Assembly (NCBI GenBank): GCA_028023455.1
Contig: JAQFVV010012446.1
Coordinates: 7,011,501 to 7,075,500 of the forward strand
Direction: 5' to 3'
Source of the DNA: Epiperipatus broadwayi
Taxonomy: Eukaryota; Onychophora; Udeonychophora; Euonychophora; Peripatidae
DNA length: 64,000 bases
Shown here piece by piece: positions 49,901 through 59,606 of the stretch. Each line of letters begins with the position of its first letter. The stretch's first letter is position 1. A program made the position numbers and the translations under genes. A model generated the notes under the pieces. It was not told the origin of the DNA. It was given only the letters and a program-made list of their open reading frames with translations, and did not search any database.

Positions 49901-52900
49901 TAAAGAACCAAACATCCTGAGTAATATGGATTCTGGGGTGGGTTCAGATCTGTATAACTACACAAGCTAATGATCCTGAATTGAAAACATTATTGTCTTT
50001 TCATTTTAGACTCAAAGCTTTATAAGCTAATAAGGTAAAAGGTGACTGCTGGAGGATTGCTTTAGATCCTGAGATCTAGGTGCAGTGCTTTCAGATCCAA
50101 GGTTCCTCACTGATGAAAGCCACAAGTTAGAAACTAGTCTCAGGGTATTGGATGAGTAGGCACTAGATAGGGATTTTATGGACAAACCTTACTGCATCCA
50201 TTGATTACTCTGGCTTGCACTGAGTGGCACTATTGTATGGAGAATTTGGTCTCTGTGTAGATCTATATTTTCATTATTAATTGCAAAATTAGCTATTAAT
50301 CCTTGTTGTAATCTTTGCCTTTTCATCTTGTCTACTTAGTTCTTTAGTCTAGAAATCTTTAAGTCTTCTCCATTTCTGCTGTAAATATATCTTCATCATA
50401 TCTAATGACGATATGTTGTTGTTTCTTTACTAATCCTGAATCTATATTTGTCTTAATCAATCCTCATTATACATTTAGTGCTAAGGTTATGTTTTTTTAA
50501 CTAATATTAAATCCATCATTCTTTTCATCAATCTTTATTGCATACTAGGATTGCAAGTTGAAGCAGTAAAATGACGACAATACCTGTCCAATTTTTTTTT
50601 TTTTTTGCTTATGTGAAACCAGTCTTTTTCATTATAAATCAGTTTAGTTGCAGCTTCTGGGCTGGTATAGAGACATAAGAACAATAAAATACACAAAACA
50701 AAGATATATATAGGGTATATGAGCACAGACTTTCACACGACCCACCACTCTCCACACTATCTCATAACACTGATACACTTGAACACATATGTTGAAAAGA
50801 TAAATAATCACCAATATATGTATTTCATGCTAAACCAGCAATCATCAGTTGGTCCAGATTACCATCTCCACACATGCTATAAGTGCTCAGATATATATTA
50901 AGATAGCCAAACCTCATACTTCAATGGACAGGCTTCAATCTACTCCACACTTCAACTCTTCAATCGTCCATCCAATTGAAAATCTGATGATGGAATGCCC
51001 AAAGGCCACCCTGAGGCCGAGATTCTTGTCACACCCATGTTGACCTAAAGTCAATCTGACCCCTCATGTACAGGACATAATCCGATAGCTGGTTTAGCAT
51101 GAAATAAGTATATTGGTGATTATTTATCTTTCAACTTATATGTGTTCTAGTGTATCAATGTTATGAGATAGTTTGGAGGGTGGTGGGTCATGTGAAAGTC
51201 TGTGCTCATATATCCTATATATTACATATATAGACACAGGTATGTAATAAGCCTGTCTTTCAGTTAAAACAAAGATATGTTTTATTGTCTGACAACATTC
51301 CATAATTTAGTATTGTCAAATGAATCGAAGTTCTTGTAATTAATAAGGTATGTATAGGATTGTATGTCCTGTTTTTAATTATATAATTTATATCGATAAC
51401 TATGTTTCTTATTTTCTTAATTTTTCTATCATGTACTGTTTCTGAATAATCTTACTTGTTTGTAGTATAAGAGGTAAACTATGATAGTTTTCATATGTCA
51501 TCATGATTCCTTTCTCTAATGTGGAGATATTTATTTTAATCCACAGACCATTGAATTGTTTTTCAGATTAATTGCTATAATGAAAATAATATTAGTACTT
51601 TTATTCATTCTCCAATTTCTTGCAAAATTTCTGATACCTTTTGACAATGGTTTCAAGAGTACTTTAATGTTATCGTCTAAGAGTCAATATTTATTTGATG
51701 TAGGATACCTCATTAAAAATATCTTGGTTGATGTCCTTATGATTGACTTTTCTGTGTATTCCTTGCATTTCTGTTTGATCTTGAAAATTTATTTGTTTAC
51801 AATCTGTTAATTGGTATTTTTCTGCTTACATATTCAGGTTTAAACTTCCTTGTGATCTCACAAATCCCCTGAAAGTGAGCTTTTATTTTTTCCATTTTCA
51901 ATTCCTTTATGGCTAATATTATAACATTGCTCCTTGATTTTCTAGAATGCTTCTTGTTGTACCCTGTTTTGTTCTCTTAAAAGGTGTTGATTTTTTTTTT
52001 ATCTTTGCAATTACCACTATATAATGTCTTTTGACATCCATTTTGATTTTTCTGGTTAATTTATCTAAGCTCACTACCAATTATATTCAAACCTCATATT
52101 GGTTTTTAAAATGTTATTTCTAAAAGCAATAGATATTTCTTTTTGTTTTTTCCTAAATGTTTTTGGATGAATTTATAATTACTGTAGTCTTAACTTTGAT
52201 TTTTATTCAAAGTGCAAATTAGTACTCCATTTTGTTGATATCAAGAAATTGATTCCTGTGAGCTCAGTCCAGTGATGTCTGCATATATGTTTTGGTTTTG
52301 TTGTGTAAAAATATATTGTAAAATATATTGACAAATAAAAAGATTGTCAAATTCAGAAATATTCTCATGATTAAAATTGTTTCTTCTTTATTTGTGTCTC
52401 CACATCCTTATTGTCTATTACCATTTCTTTTCCATTTCTGACTTCGATATTCCAGACATAAATGTTTGCAAGTTTGGCAAATTCTATTTCATTTTGCAAT
52501 TTATTCATTTTTTTGAGTCGCACATATATTGTATTATAACAGCATTGAATAGTTATCCATAAAATACTTAATAAATCAAATATGATATTACATCTAAAAA
52601 TATAAAGCCATCAGAAAGCTAAGAATATCCCCAACGTTATTAGATTTTTTTCAGTTAAAAAAAAAACATAATGTAAAATATTTTATGAGACTACATTTGT
52701 ATAATTAGTAATAATTAAGAACAATTAATATAAAAGTACCAGATGACAGTGACAGTATTAGTTAGTAACCTGAAGATGAGCGAATAGTGTTATTTGAAAC
52801 ATTATGTTATATATTAACTTGTATGTTATTACTAGCATTTAAATATGTTTGAAAACTTTAAATAAAGTTTGAATTTTTTTAAAAAACGTTCAATAATTAA

Positions 52901-55900
52901 AATTAGATGATGGAAATTATTTGACATATAATTACAAGTTAAATGTTATCATCAGAAACATTTTGGCAAACACTATTTTTTACGCTTTACAATTAATGAG
53001 AATAATAATGTATGAATTCCCACATTTATTATAATTTTTATTAGACTTATTTATTTATTTATTTTGTAGTTTCTAATACTCCATTTTCAACAAGGGAAGC
53101 TATTAGATTTCTAGCCAAGTCTTTCAAAGAAGAAGGGTTGTTGAGTTGGTGGAGAGGTAATTCAGCCACCATGGCTCGTATTGTGCCTTACGCTGCAATT
53201 CAGTTTTCAGCTCATGAACAGTGGAAACATATTCTAAGAGTAGAAGATTCTAAGTAAGAAAAGTTTATTTTTATTAATTGCAATAATATAGTCCAATGTT
53301 TATTAGAAGTATTAATAATAATGTTAGTTTTTTGATATTATTTTAATATATTTTCTTTATTTTTTAAGCAAACATGAACCATTTCCTCGTTTTTTAGCCG
53401 GTTCGCTAGCTGGAGTTACGGCTTCAACTATTACATATCCTTTAGACATGGCTAGAGCAAGAATGGCAGTGACAAACCATCATAAGTAATTATTATTAAC
53501 GTGTTTTGTCTTTTACACACATCACTCGTATTAAAACATTATAGATAAATCTAACTGCGGAAAAGTAATTACGTCAAGCAATGTTATAATTTGCTTTGGT
53601 CATCTGGATCGTAAATACTACACTCTATCTATCTATTTGCATTGATGCAGATTCAAACATTCATTATTTAAACAACTTTATCAATCTTTAGAAATATTAC
53701 CAAAATCACCCTTTTCTTTTCTTTATTTTGCTGTAAGATCTTATATAAATACAATTTATCCAAACCATTTGAAACACTTTTTAGCAAAACTCTTTATTTG
53801 TACATATATACATACACCTACGTTTCAAATGTAGGTGTATGTTTATATGTACAAAGAAAGGGTTTTGCTATGCAGGACAGTCAAAACATAGGTGTATGTA
53901 TATATCTACAAATAAAGGCTTTTGCTAAAAAGTGTTTCAAGAGATTTGGGTAAATTGTATTTTTCAATCTTCATACACAAAAGCATCTTGTAAAAGGAAA
54001 ATGTATCTGTGGATGCTTGGTGCAGTTATGTACAATAAAATATTTATTTTAATACATTTTTCTCTAACAAAAATAAAACAGTATAAGTGAAAAATATGTC
54101 TGAAGTTTGTAATAGTTATTTAACTAGTAAATAGTTCTACTATATCCTTGATATGAGGAAATGTAATTATTACATACGATTATTTAAATTTCTGCACTAT
54201 AATTTCAATATATTTGAAATTTATTTTTATATTTTCAAGCTAAAAATTTGATATTTTTTCAGCCAAAATTTTTCCTTGCCTTAGATTCTTTTAATATCGA
54301 TGATCATCTTTTTGATAAAGTTAATATTTTAACAACAAAACAAAAAATTAGTTTTGCAGGCTGGAACCATAAATAGCAAAATTCATTTACTACATTTTTA
54401 ATATACGCTAGTGGTTTTTGCTCATCATTGTTATTTGGTTCTGGAAAAATAACATCTCAAATAAATTTGTGATGAACAGGTGCCTAGTTCACACTGGTGT
54501 CTACTATTAATAATTTTCATTTGGAACTGTGTCCTATGCAATTTGGTGCAGTGATAGTCTCAGATTCTGGGACTCAAAATTCATGGATCGTAATCCGGCT
54601 CTGTCACTATCAGTGGTTAACTTTATGAACTTCGGAACAGTAAACTATTCAATTTTTTTTTTTTATCGGGAAGTTTATAAAAATGTGTTATTTACTTTTA
54701 TCTATTGACTGTAATATAATTAGCAAATTAAATAGTCATTATTATTTTTCTTTATTTTATCTCCTTTTTTTTTATTATTATATGTTTTTAATCATCTCTT
54801 TGTGCTGTGACATTTAGTTTACCACATTTTCATCCTTTAATTACGTGTAAACAATTCTCAATCTTTTTTTATTTATTTATTTATTTTCTAACTTTCTATT
54901 CTTTATCTTTGTCTTTTTGTTTGTTTGTTTTTTAAATCAGGAATTGGAATGCCCATAATCTATTGTAAATGTTTGCTAATTGTGATATTATGCATATATA
55001 TATTGAAGCTACACATATATACATATTATATATAAGCTTGCTTCACCATTCTCTGTAGTTTAACTAAAGATCCTGAATCCAACCACAGTGAATGTACACT
55101 AAATTTAAGTAGAAACTTTAAAGCATATTCAAGAAATTTTATGAAATAAAGTTAAAAGATTTTATTTTAGATAAAAGTAAAATTCCTGGAATCGCAGAAC
55201 TCATTAGAGAAAAAGATTAGTTAGATAGGAATTATTAATTTAAAAAAATTTCTTAATTAAAAATAAGATAGCCGAACAATGGCATTGGAATGTAAGCTGT
55301 CCAACAAGTTAAGTATAAATTGAGAGTTTGTCTATTGTTCTCTTTTACCTGGCTCAGCTCTACCGCTTGGACTGAAAAACAGCCACAAAGATTTTTTTTA
55401 TTGGAGAAGAAATATAGTTAACTTTTTGGACAGAGCTTTCTGCAACCAAAAATATCTGAGCTCTCTGCTGAATAAATTTGTAAGCCACCAACCTTTTATA
55501 GACAAGAAGAAAAAGAACTTCAAATGGGTGCTCTAAGTAAAATGACTGAGTAGAAAACTGAGTAGACTTTTCTCTCCCTCTCACCCATTTTCCTGTCTGC
55601 TGGAGTGTGAAAGATGTACCCAAGAAATGTAGAGTGCTAAACAATTTTGCCTGACTAATGCCTGCTGCTGCTAATGGATGACTGAGGACTGAAGTCACAA
55701 TAAGCCAGAATGTCTCCATGGCTATCGAATAAAGTCGTACACAATCTTAAAAGTTACTGGTAACTTAGTTTCTCACTTGTATTTTCATTTTAATTTTTTT
55801 TTAAAAATGTAACAAAAAATTAATTTAATTCCAGTCAAGCGTTGTTAGCCGAGAGGTCATCGCAACTGCCTTGCAAGCAAGTAGTTGGTTGCAGATAGTT

Positions 55901-58600
55901 GTGGGTTCACGTCCCGGCCGATGCTATGACATATGAAAAAAAAAAAAATTAATTTAATTCCATTTAGAATTTCAATTGTATATGTATAGGTTTGAAATAT
56001 ACATATATTCTAATATTTAAAGTAATATTCACATTATGTTTTGTTTTTTTTTGACAATTATATTATGTGGATTAAATAAGCACAAAAGTTTTATAGAAAA
56101 AATAATAATATAATATTTAGGTTATTCTCCCTTTTCCTTATCCTATTTGTAATTGTTTTGCTTCAATGTTTTGAATGTTCCAAATTTAGCTAACATTCAA
56201 AACATGGAAGCAAAACAATTAAAAAATAATAATAAGCCATGAATTGCAAAAGGAAGATTTTTTTTTTTTATCTCTTTGCATAATTTTTAAAAGAGCCAAT
56301 TAAATGTTGTTTTCTCCTCACCCATCCACCCCTTGTAGTTTTGTCTTTAGCAATTTTAATATACTTAGAAAGTATATCATTTTCTTTAATATAATGGACA
56401 TTTTATTATTACTAGATTATCAAATAACTGTAACTGGTAATGAAGATTTGGCAGTATTTTTTTAATCTGTAGCCTAAAAAATAACAGCTATTTTTTTTTT
56501 ATCATTGTTTAAATGGTTTAAAATTTATTACAATTATTATGTGTAGTTCGATTATATTGCTAGCTACCAATAGATTATAGTTGGCCGATTGAATGCCAGT
56601 TTTTTTTCATTTTTGCTGCAAGTTGGCATTTATTTAAAGTCATTTGTATTACATTTATATAATGTTGATAAACTATCAGATTTTTATATGGCCTAGATCT
56701 TTATTGATTTTATTTTATAACAAATGGTTAAAAATCCATATTGGATTATTTACTCAGTAACTTGTCAAGAGTGTTGTATGTTAATCACATATGTTGTGAT
56801 TTAGATGATATTGGTTTATGCATTCTCTCATTCTGGTATGTTCAAATACAGCCTAAATTGTAATTCTAATAAATATCACTAATTTTTGTATTGCATTTTA
56901 AGATGAAAATCCTTTTAATATATTCTGTGATGATGTAGAATTTGAATAAACTAAAAGCAAAAACTAGATCTTCTTAGATTCTGGAGGTGTAGTATACTAA
57001 TTATTGTGCTATTTTTGCAGTTCAAAAAATGATTTATAAAATATACCGAATGTTTTTCTATAACATGTAAAGACTTGGGTTTAATAATTAATGTTCAAAA
57101 AAACTCAAATTCTTTATCATCTAGTAATAGAAGAAAAATCCTCAGCAACTTTTGATGTGGATGGTTGATCAATTTAAGAATGTAAACCAGTTTAAATATG
57201 TTGGTAGTTTTATAAGTAGAAAGGTTATCTTAGATGTTGAAGTAAAATATAGACTCCAGGTTGCTGCTGCTACTTTTGACAAGTTAAAAGCTAGAGTACT
57301 TCGTCACAGGGAAGAAACTACCACACCTAAGTTAGCTGCATATAGAGCTGTTATATTACCTAATTTATTGCCTAAAAGTGAAACTTGGACATTCTGCCGG
57401 CACAATATAAAAGTATTAGAAAAGTTTCATTTAAGAATATTCCATAAAATCTTAAAAATACAATGGCAAAATTGTAAAAACCAATTAATATGTTCTTCAC
57501 CTTGCTGGATATAATACTTTAGAATCCATTATTATAAAATCACAACTTTTTTGGATGGGACATATAAAGCAAATGACCAATGTGCAGCTTCCTAAAAGGG
57601 TATTTTATGATTGACCCAAGTGTGGTTTCATGGAAGAGGTAGACCCAGTCTGTGTTATAAATATTATTGTAAGGACTTTCTAAAGAAGTGCACTGCCAAT
57701 TGTTTCCATTGGTAAGATATGGCAGAGAATAGAATTCATTGGAAAACTACAATTAGACATGATGTCAAAGTATTTCAGAAATAAATGTTTTCTGCTGAAG
57801 AAATTAAAAGACAACATTGTAAAATGTCAAGAAAATAGAAAAATGGACCAGCATGTTCTGTATGTGGACATATTTGTGGTTTACAGATCGGTTTTTGTGT
57901 AATCATGCCAAACCTCATTTTTAGAGGTTTTCTCCGTCTCTCCCCCCTTTGTGGGGGGTAGAATGACCATACTCATTTACAAATGACTGCTTATTATTAT
58001 TATTAGGTAAATATAAAAGATTTTTTATTATCATATAACAATATTTGTAAAAATATTATTTCATGTATTAGCCTGGAGAAGGATCTAAATACTTCTCAGT
58101 GTAAATTCTTTAATAAATTAATGGTAATACTAATATTTTCAGCGAGAACTTTGAAAATATTAAATACAACCAAAAGTGACTTTAATATTCAACATTTTCT
58201 TCTTTATTATATTTCAGTGGCAGAGTTATTATAGTTACTTACAAAATGTAAATCCTTTTATGAAGAAAGACAATTGGTACTATGTGCAAGTTCTGCAAAA
58301 AAATTACCATTACATGTGTCTTTTTTTTGTTTTTTTATGACTACATATACATATACATACACACTATATACTTACGCTTTGAGAAAAAATTTGTTTGCCT
58401 AATTATTATTTTCATACTTAAAATTAATTACACTATATTTCATTTTAGATACAAAACATTGAGGCAAGTCTTTATTAAAATTTATACCGAGGAAGGAATA
58501 TTAACTTTATACCGGGGCTTTACACCAACTATACTTGGAGTTATTCCATATGCCGGAACAAGTTTTTTTACTTACGAAACATTAAAGAAAATGCACGGTG
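46821..58600 (+). CDS. SLC25A42: Mitochondrial carrier, SLC25A42-like (partial, spliced: 4 exons)
   Basis: Joined exons 46821-46929, 53070-53253, 53369-53485 and 58449-58600 give about 187 codons with no stop and consistent splice phases (1, 2, 2, then 1). The protein shows the first carrier signature PLDRTK, the stretch [22 protein letters not shown] typical of SLC25A42, the second signature [11 protein letters not shown], and [17 protein letters not shown]. Members of this family sit in the inner mitochondrial membrane and exchange CoA, dephospho-CoA, ADP and PAP. The usual length is about 320 residues in three repeats of about 100. Seen here are repeat 1 from its first helix and repeat 2 complete. 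The N-terminal 30 or so residues and the third repeat are missing from what was found. SLC25A16 is the nearest alternative but fits less well at the [15 protein letters not shown] segment. Intron sizes are about 6.1 kb, 115 bp and 5.0 kb; the large ones are full of repeats. Confidence 0.93.
47205..47352. repeat. Small family B foldback
   Basis: AGAGGATTTGAACCCAGACTTTC at the left and its exact complement at 47330-47352. Interior CTATCAGTTATATAAGACAG matches family B ends. It is inside the first SLC25A42-like intron seen. Confidence 0.7.
48365..48930 (+). repeat. Diverged direct repeat (about 280-bp units)
   Basis: GTAAACTTATAAATATCAAA, AATCCATTCTGTTCTTGAC and CCCACTTTTGAAATCAAAAG appear in order in 48395-48625 and again in 48660-48930. 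Further GAATGGATCCATTCTATTC at 48140 suggests a third, partial unit. Confidence 0.7.
49642..49699 (+). ncRNA. Degenerate hammerhead-like motif
   Basis: CTAATGA (49657-49663) replaces CTGATGA: the essential G5 is A. GAAAT (49677-49681) and GTC (49684-49686) follow. This copy should be inactive because G5 is a catalytic core residue. Confidence 0.5.
50095..50153 (+). ncRNA. Hammerhead ribozyme-like core
   Basis: ATCCAA 50095-50100 pairs with TTGGAT 50148-50153. TCCTCA 50104-50109 precedes CTGATGA 50110-50116 (canonical T at position 7). GAAAC 50130-50134 and GTC 50137-50139 are intact. Stem II contains weaker pairs (AGC/GTT) and the inner stem I has a C·C mismatch. Confidence 0.6.
50703..51260. 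repeat. Family B foldback
   Basis: ATATGAGCACAGACTTTCAC at 50718 and its complement at about 51208; inner ACCAATATATGTATTTCATGCTAAACCAGC is mirrored near 51090-51115. The centre keeps the family B TTCAATCTACTCC segment. Confidence 0.75.
53070..53253 (+). CDS. SLC25A42: SLC25A42-like exon b (matrix loop and helix 2)
   Basis: The acceptor is TTTTGTAG and the donor GTAAGAA. Two bases complete the codon split from exon a, then 60 codons plus two bases follow. It encodes the first matrix helix ([21 protein letters not shown]) and [21 protein letters not shown], the strongest family-specific segment. It starts about 6.1 kb downstream of exon a. Confidence 0.94.
53369..53485 (+). CDS. SLC25A42: SLC25A42-like exon c (second carrier signature)
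   Basis: A 115-bp intron with a GTAAGA donor and TTTTTAAG acceptor separates it from exon b. The exon encodes [31 protein letters not shown], with the second PxD-type signature PLDMAR. The donor is GTAATT, a weaker match than the other exons. The codon left open carries two bases. Confidence 0.93.
53749..53962. repeat. Foldback element in SLC25A42-like intron
   Basis: TACAATTTATCCAAACCATTTGAAACACTT at the left and its imperfect complement ending at 53962, with an internal second palindrome around TACACCTACGTTTCAAATGTAGGTGTA. Confidence 0.8.
55320..55750 (-). promoter_or_regulatory. Possible solo LTR, minus strand
   Basis: The minus strand has CTATAAAAGGTTGG (TATA box, 55492-55500), then about 95 bp later AATAAAAAAAATC (poly-A signal, 55398-55403). 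Composition is distinctly less AT-rich. It overlaps a 119-codon open frame (55360-55719) that is probably accidental. It is antisense in the SLC25A42-like intron. A possible start is TGTGTACGAC near 55740. Confidence 0.5.
55834..55946 (+). mobile_element. tRNA-derived SINE with poly-A and TSD
   Basis: Starts GTCAAGCGTTGTTAGCCGAG (A box in TTAGCCGAGAGG), has B-box-like GGTTCACGTCC at about 55906, ends CATATG and an A run. It is flanked by near-exact copies of AAAATTAATTTAATTCCA (about 55816-55833 and 55945-55962), so the insertion is recent. It is in sense orientation in an SLC25A42-like intron. Confidence 0.9.
56151..56221. repeat. Small inverted repeat
   Basis: AATTGTTTTGCTTCAATGTTTTGAATGTT and its complement with one mismatch around a 12-base loop. 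Confidence 0.75.
57100..58005 (+). pseudogene. LINE C-terminal fragment with C2H2-like finger and (TTA)n tail
   Basis: A 120-codon open stretch (57152-57514) includes [35 protein letters not shown] and [18 protein letters not shown], matching the region after the reverse transcriptase in a LINE lineage distinct from RTE. Frameshifted continuation gives [16 protein letters not shown] and, near 57860-57925, [14 protein letters not shown] then a shifted CNHAKPH: a C2H2 finger split by a frameshift. It ends with (TTA)n at about 57990-58005. It is inside an SLC25A42-like intron. Confidence 0.75.
58449..58600 (+). CDS. SLC25A42: SLC25A42-like exon d (second matrix helix, helix 4)
   Basis: The acceptor is CATTTTAG and the donor GTAAGT. 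One base closes the split codon and the exon reads on to HGG with one base left over. It encodes [19 protein letters not shown] and [24 protein letters not shown], aligning without a gap to the second carrier repeat. The open frame continues upstream into the intron, but that part (from 58282) is not coding: the splice acceptor and the alignment both place the exon start at 58449. Confidence 0.93.
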
Positions 58601-58788
58601 GTAAGTAAAAAGGCAAATGTCAATGTGATTTTTACTTAAACCTGAACACTGTATGTAAATAGCAGTAAATTTCTTATTTAAGTAGTGATTATTTTAGGTA
58701 TACATCTGAAATATACAACAGAAGAGAATGTTACAAATGCAGTCTTGCTTTTATGAGATTTATAAAATTCATTCATGCTTTTTGTTGT

Positions 58789-59140
58789 TGTTATATATAG
58801 AGCTCGCAAATAAGGTCTTAACAAGCTTTGCAGAATATCCTCAACCCCAGACCGTTTTCTGCTACTGGCTTCCTCATTGAGGTACTAGGATATTCAAGCA
58901 TTAGATTAAAAATACCAGTACAAGCCCAGCACTTTATCTAATGGAAAAGTATTAAGTAGAAAATCTGATATATATGGCTTCGAATCCAGCTATCTAACTT
59001 AAATAGATATATGATATTTTTAATCTAATGCTTGAATATCCTAGCACTTCACTGAGGAAGTCAGTAGCAGAAACCGGTCTGGTGTTGGGGATATTCTGCA
59101 AAGCTTGCTAAGAGCTTCTTTGCGAGCTCTATATATAACA
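58789..59140. mobile_element. Family F foldback element with hammerhead-like cores
   Basis: A 352-bp element whose ends are inverted repeats of about 60 bp (TGTTATATATAGAGCTCGCA at the left, its complement at the right), continuing as a longer imperfect palindrome. Each arm carries a hammerhead-like motif read outward on its own strand: intact on + in the right arm, degenerate on - in the left arm. It lies within the SLC25A42-like gene between exon d and the candidate exon e. No clear TSD was seen. A relative begins at about 63880. Confidence 0.7.
59033..59096 (+). ncRNA. Type I hammerhead ribozyme-like core in family F
   Basis: Outer stem I GAATATCC 59034-59041 pairs with GGATATTC 59089-59096. 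Inner stem I (about 59045-59051 with 59080-59086) is imperfect. CTGAGGA 59052-59058, a short stem II (about GTC/GC around AGTA), GAAAC 59070-59074, loop CG, and GTC 59077-59079. G at core position 7 is allowed in hammerheads. Nucleotide sequence outside the core differs from family A, so the shared architecture is notable. Confidence 0.6.
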
Positions 59141-59385
59141 TTTTTAATACAAGCTTGTTAAATTAAGTCATGTGACATATGACTTGATTTCTTTGGAAAA
59201 TTTTGTTGTTGTTGTTGTTTACTTGCAAAGAATATATTAGGATATAATTAAGTGCTCTCCAAACTGATAATTTTATATAAGTGAATATCACTATACATGC
59301 GCATTTATATATTTGAAAATATAAACACAGGCAAAACTCACTATATGTATTGCCACACACAGCAAGCTTAGTGATGTGCTCTCAG

Positions 59386-59444
59386 ATCCAAGGCTCCTCA
59401 CTGACGAAGGCCACAAGCCAGAAACTAGTCTGGGGATATTGGAT
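59386..59444 (+). ncRNA. Type I hammerhead ribozyme-like core (best copy)
   Basis: Stem I 5' strand: ATCCAA 59386-59391 and TCCTCA 59395-59400. Core CTGACGA 59401-59407. Stem II: GGC 59409-59411 and GCC 59417-59419 around a CACAA loop, with an A·A mismatch at its base. GAAAC 59421-59425. A 2-bp stem III closes a TA loop. The cleavage triplet GTC is 59428-59430. Stem I 3' strand: TGGGGA 59431-59436 and TTGGAT 59439-59444, fully complementary to the 5' strand apart from one G·U pair. All hammerhead core residues are present (CTGANGA, GAAA, UH). The atypical points are the A·A pair at positions 10.1/11.1 and the very short stem III. Activity is inferred, not shown. Confidence 0.7.
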
Positions 59445-59554
59445 GAGTAGGCACTAGATGGAGATTTTATGCACAAGTCTTCTGGCATCCATTGATTACT
59501 CTAGCTTGCTGTGTGTGGCAATATGTATAGGGAGTTTTGCCTGTTTTAACAAGG

Positions 59555-59606
59555 CTCCTCACTGATGAAAACCACAAGCCAGAAACTAGTCTGGGATATT
59601 GGATGA
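59555..59606 (+). ncRNA. Hammerhead ribozyme-like core, second tandem unit
   Basis: CTGATGA 59562-59568, GAAAC 59582-59586 and GTC 59589-59591 are intact. Stem II is weaker than in the first unit (AAAACC/GCC around ACAA). The outer part of stem I is lost because the upstream ATCCAA is replaced by the end of the preceding unit; the inner helix TCCTCA/TGGGA remains. Confidence 0.55.

Larger units (their letters stand above)
49467..50266 (+). mobile_element. Family A hammerhead repeat, tandem dimer with 9-bp TSD
   Basis: The insertion 49476-50257 (782 bp) is flanked by TAGATCTAT (49467-49475, 50258-50266). Two similar units are in tandem; their predicted cleavage sites (after 49686 and 50139) are 453 bp apart. 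The longer interior contains the AGGTAAAAGGT-type segment also seen in the 35.8-kb copy. It lies in sense orientation in the first SLC25A42-like intron seen here. Confidence 0.68.
46930..53069 (+). other. SLC25A42-like intron (6.1 kb) with repeats
   Basis: Bounded by the exon a donor and exon b acceptor. It contains a small family B foldback (47205-47352), a degenerate tandem repeat (about 48365-48930), a compound family A hammerhead repeat (49476-50257) and a family B foldback (50703-51260). The remaining intervals (47400-48360, 50267-50700, 51260-53069) show no gene or clear repeat. Confidence 0.85.
53486..58448 (+). other. SLC25A42-like intron (5.0 kb) with repeats
   Basis: Bounded by the exon c donor and exon d acceptor. 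It holds a foldback (53749-53962), an antisense LTR-like promoter island (about 55320-55750), a SINE with target-site duplication (55834-55946), a small inverted repeat (56151-56221) and a LINE C-terminal fragment (57100-58005). Nothing was recognised in 53963-55320 or 55963-57100. Confidence 0.85.

Noticed and set aside
52746-52815. Retroelement terminus (CCTGAAGATG ... GAAAC)
   Set aside because: The motif resembles ends of some retroelements, but no stem or flanking homology could be shown.
54480-54640. tRNA-like SINE
   Set aside because: A B-box-like GGATCGTAATCC is present but the A box and flanks are unconvincing.
55360-55719. A 119-codon minus-strand gene
   Set aside because: It overlaps a TATA box and poly-A signal in an LTR-like island and shows no recognisable domain.
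58282-58448. Start of a coding region at the ATG of 58282
   Set aside because: The frame is open by chance in the intron; a splice acceptor at 58447-58448 and the carrier alignment place the exon start at 58449.
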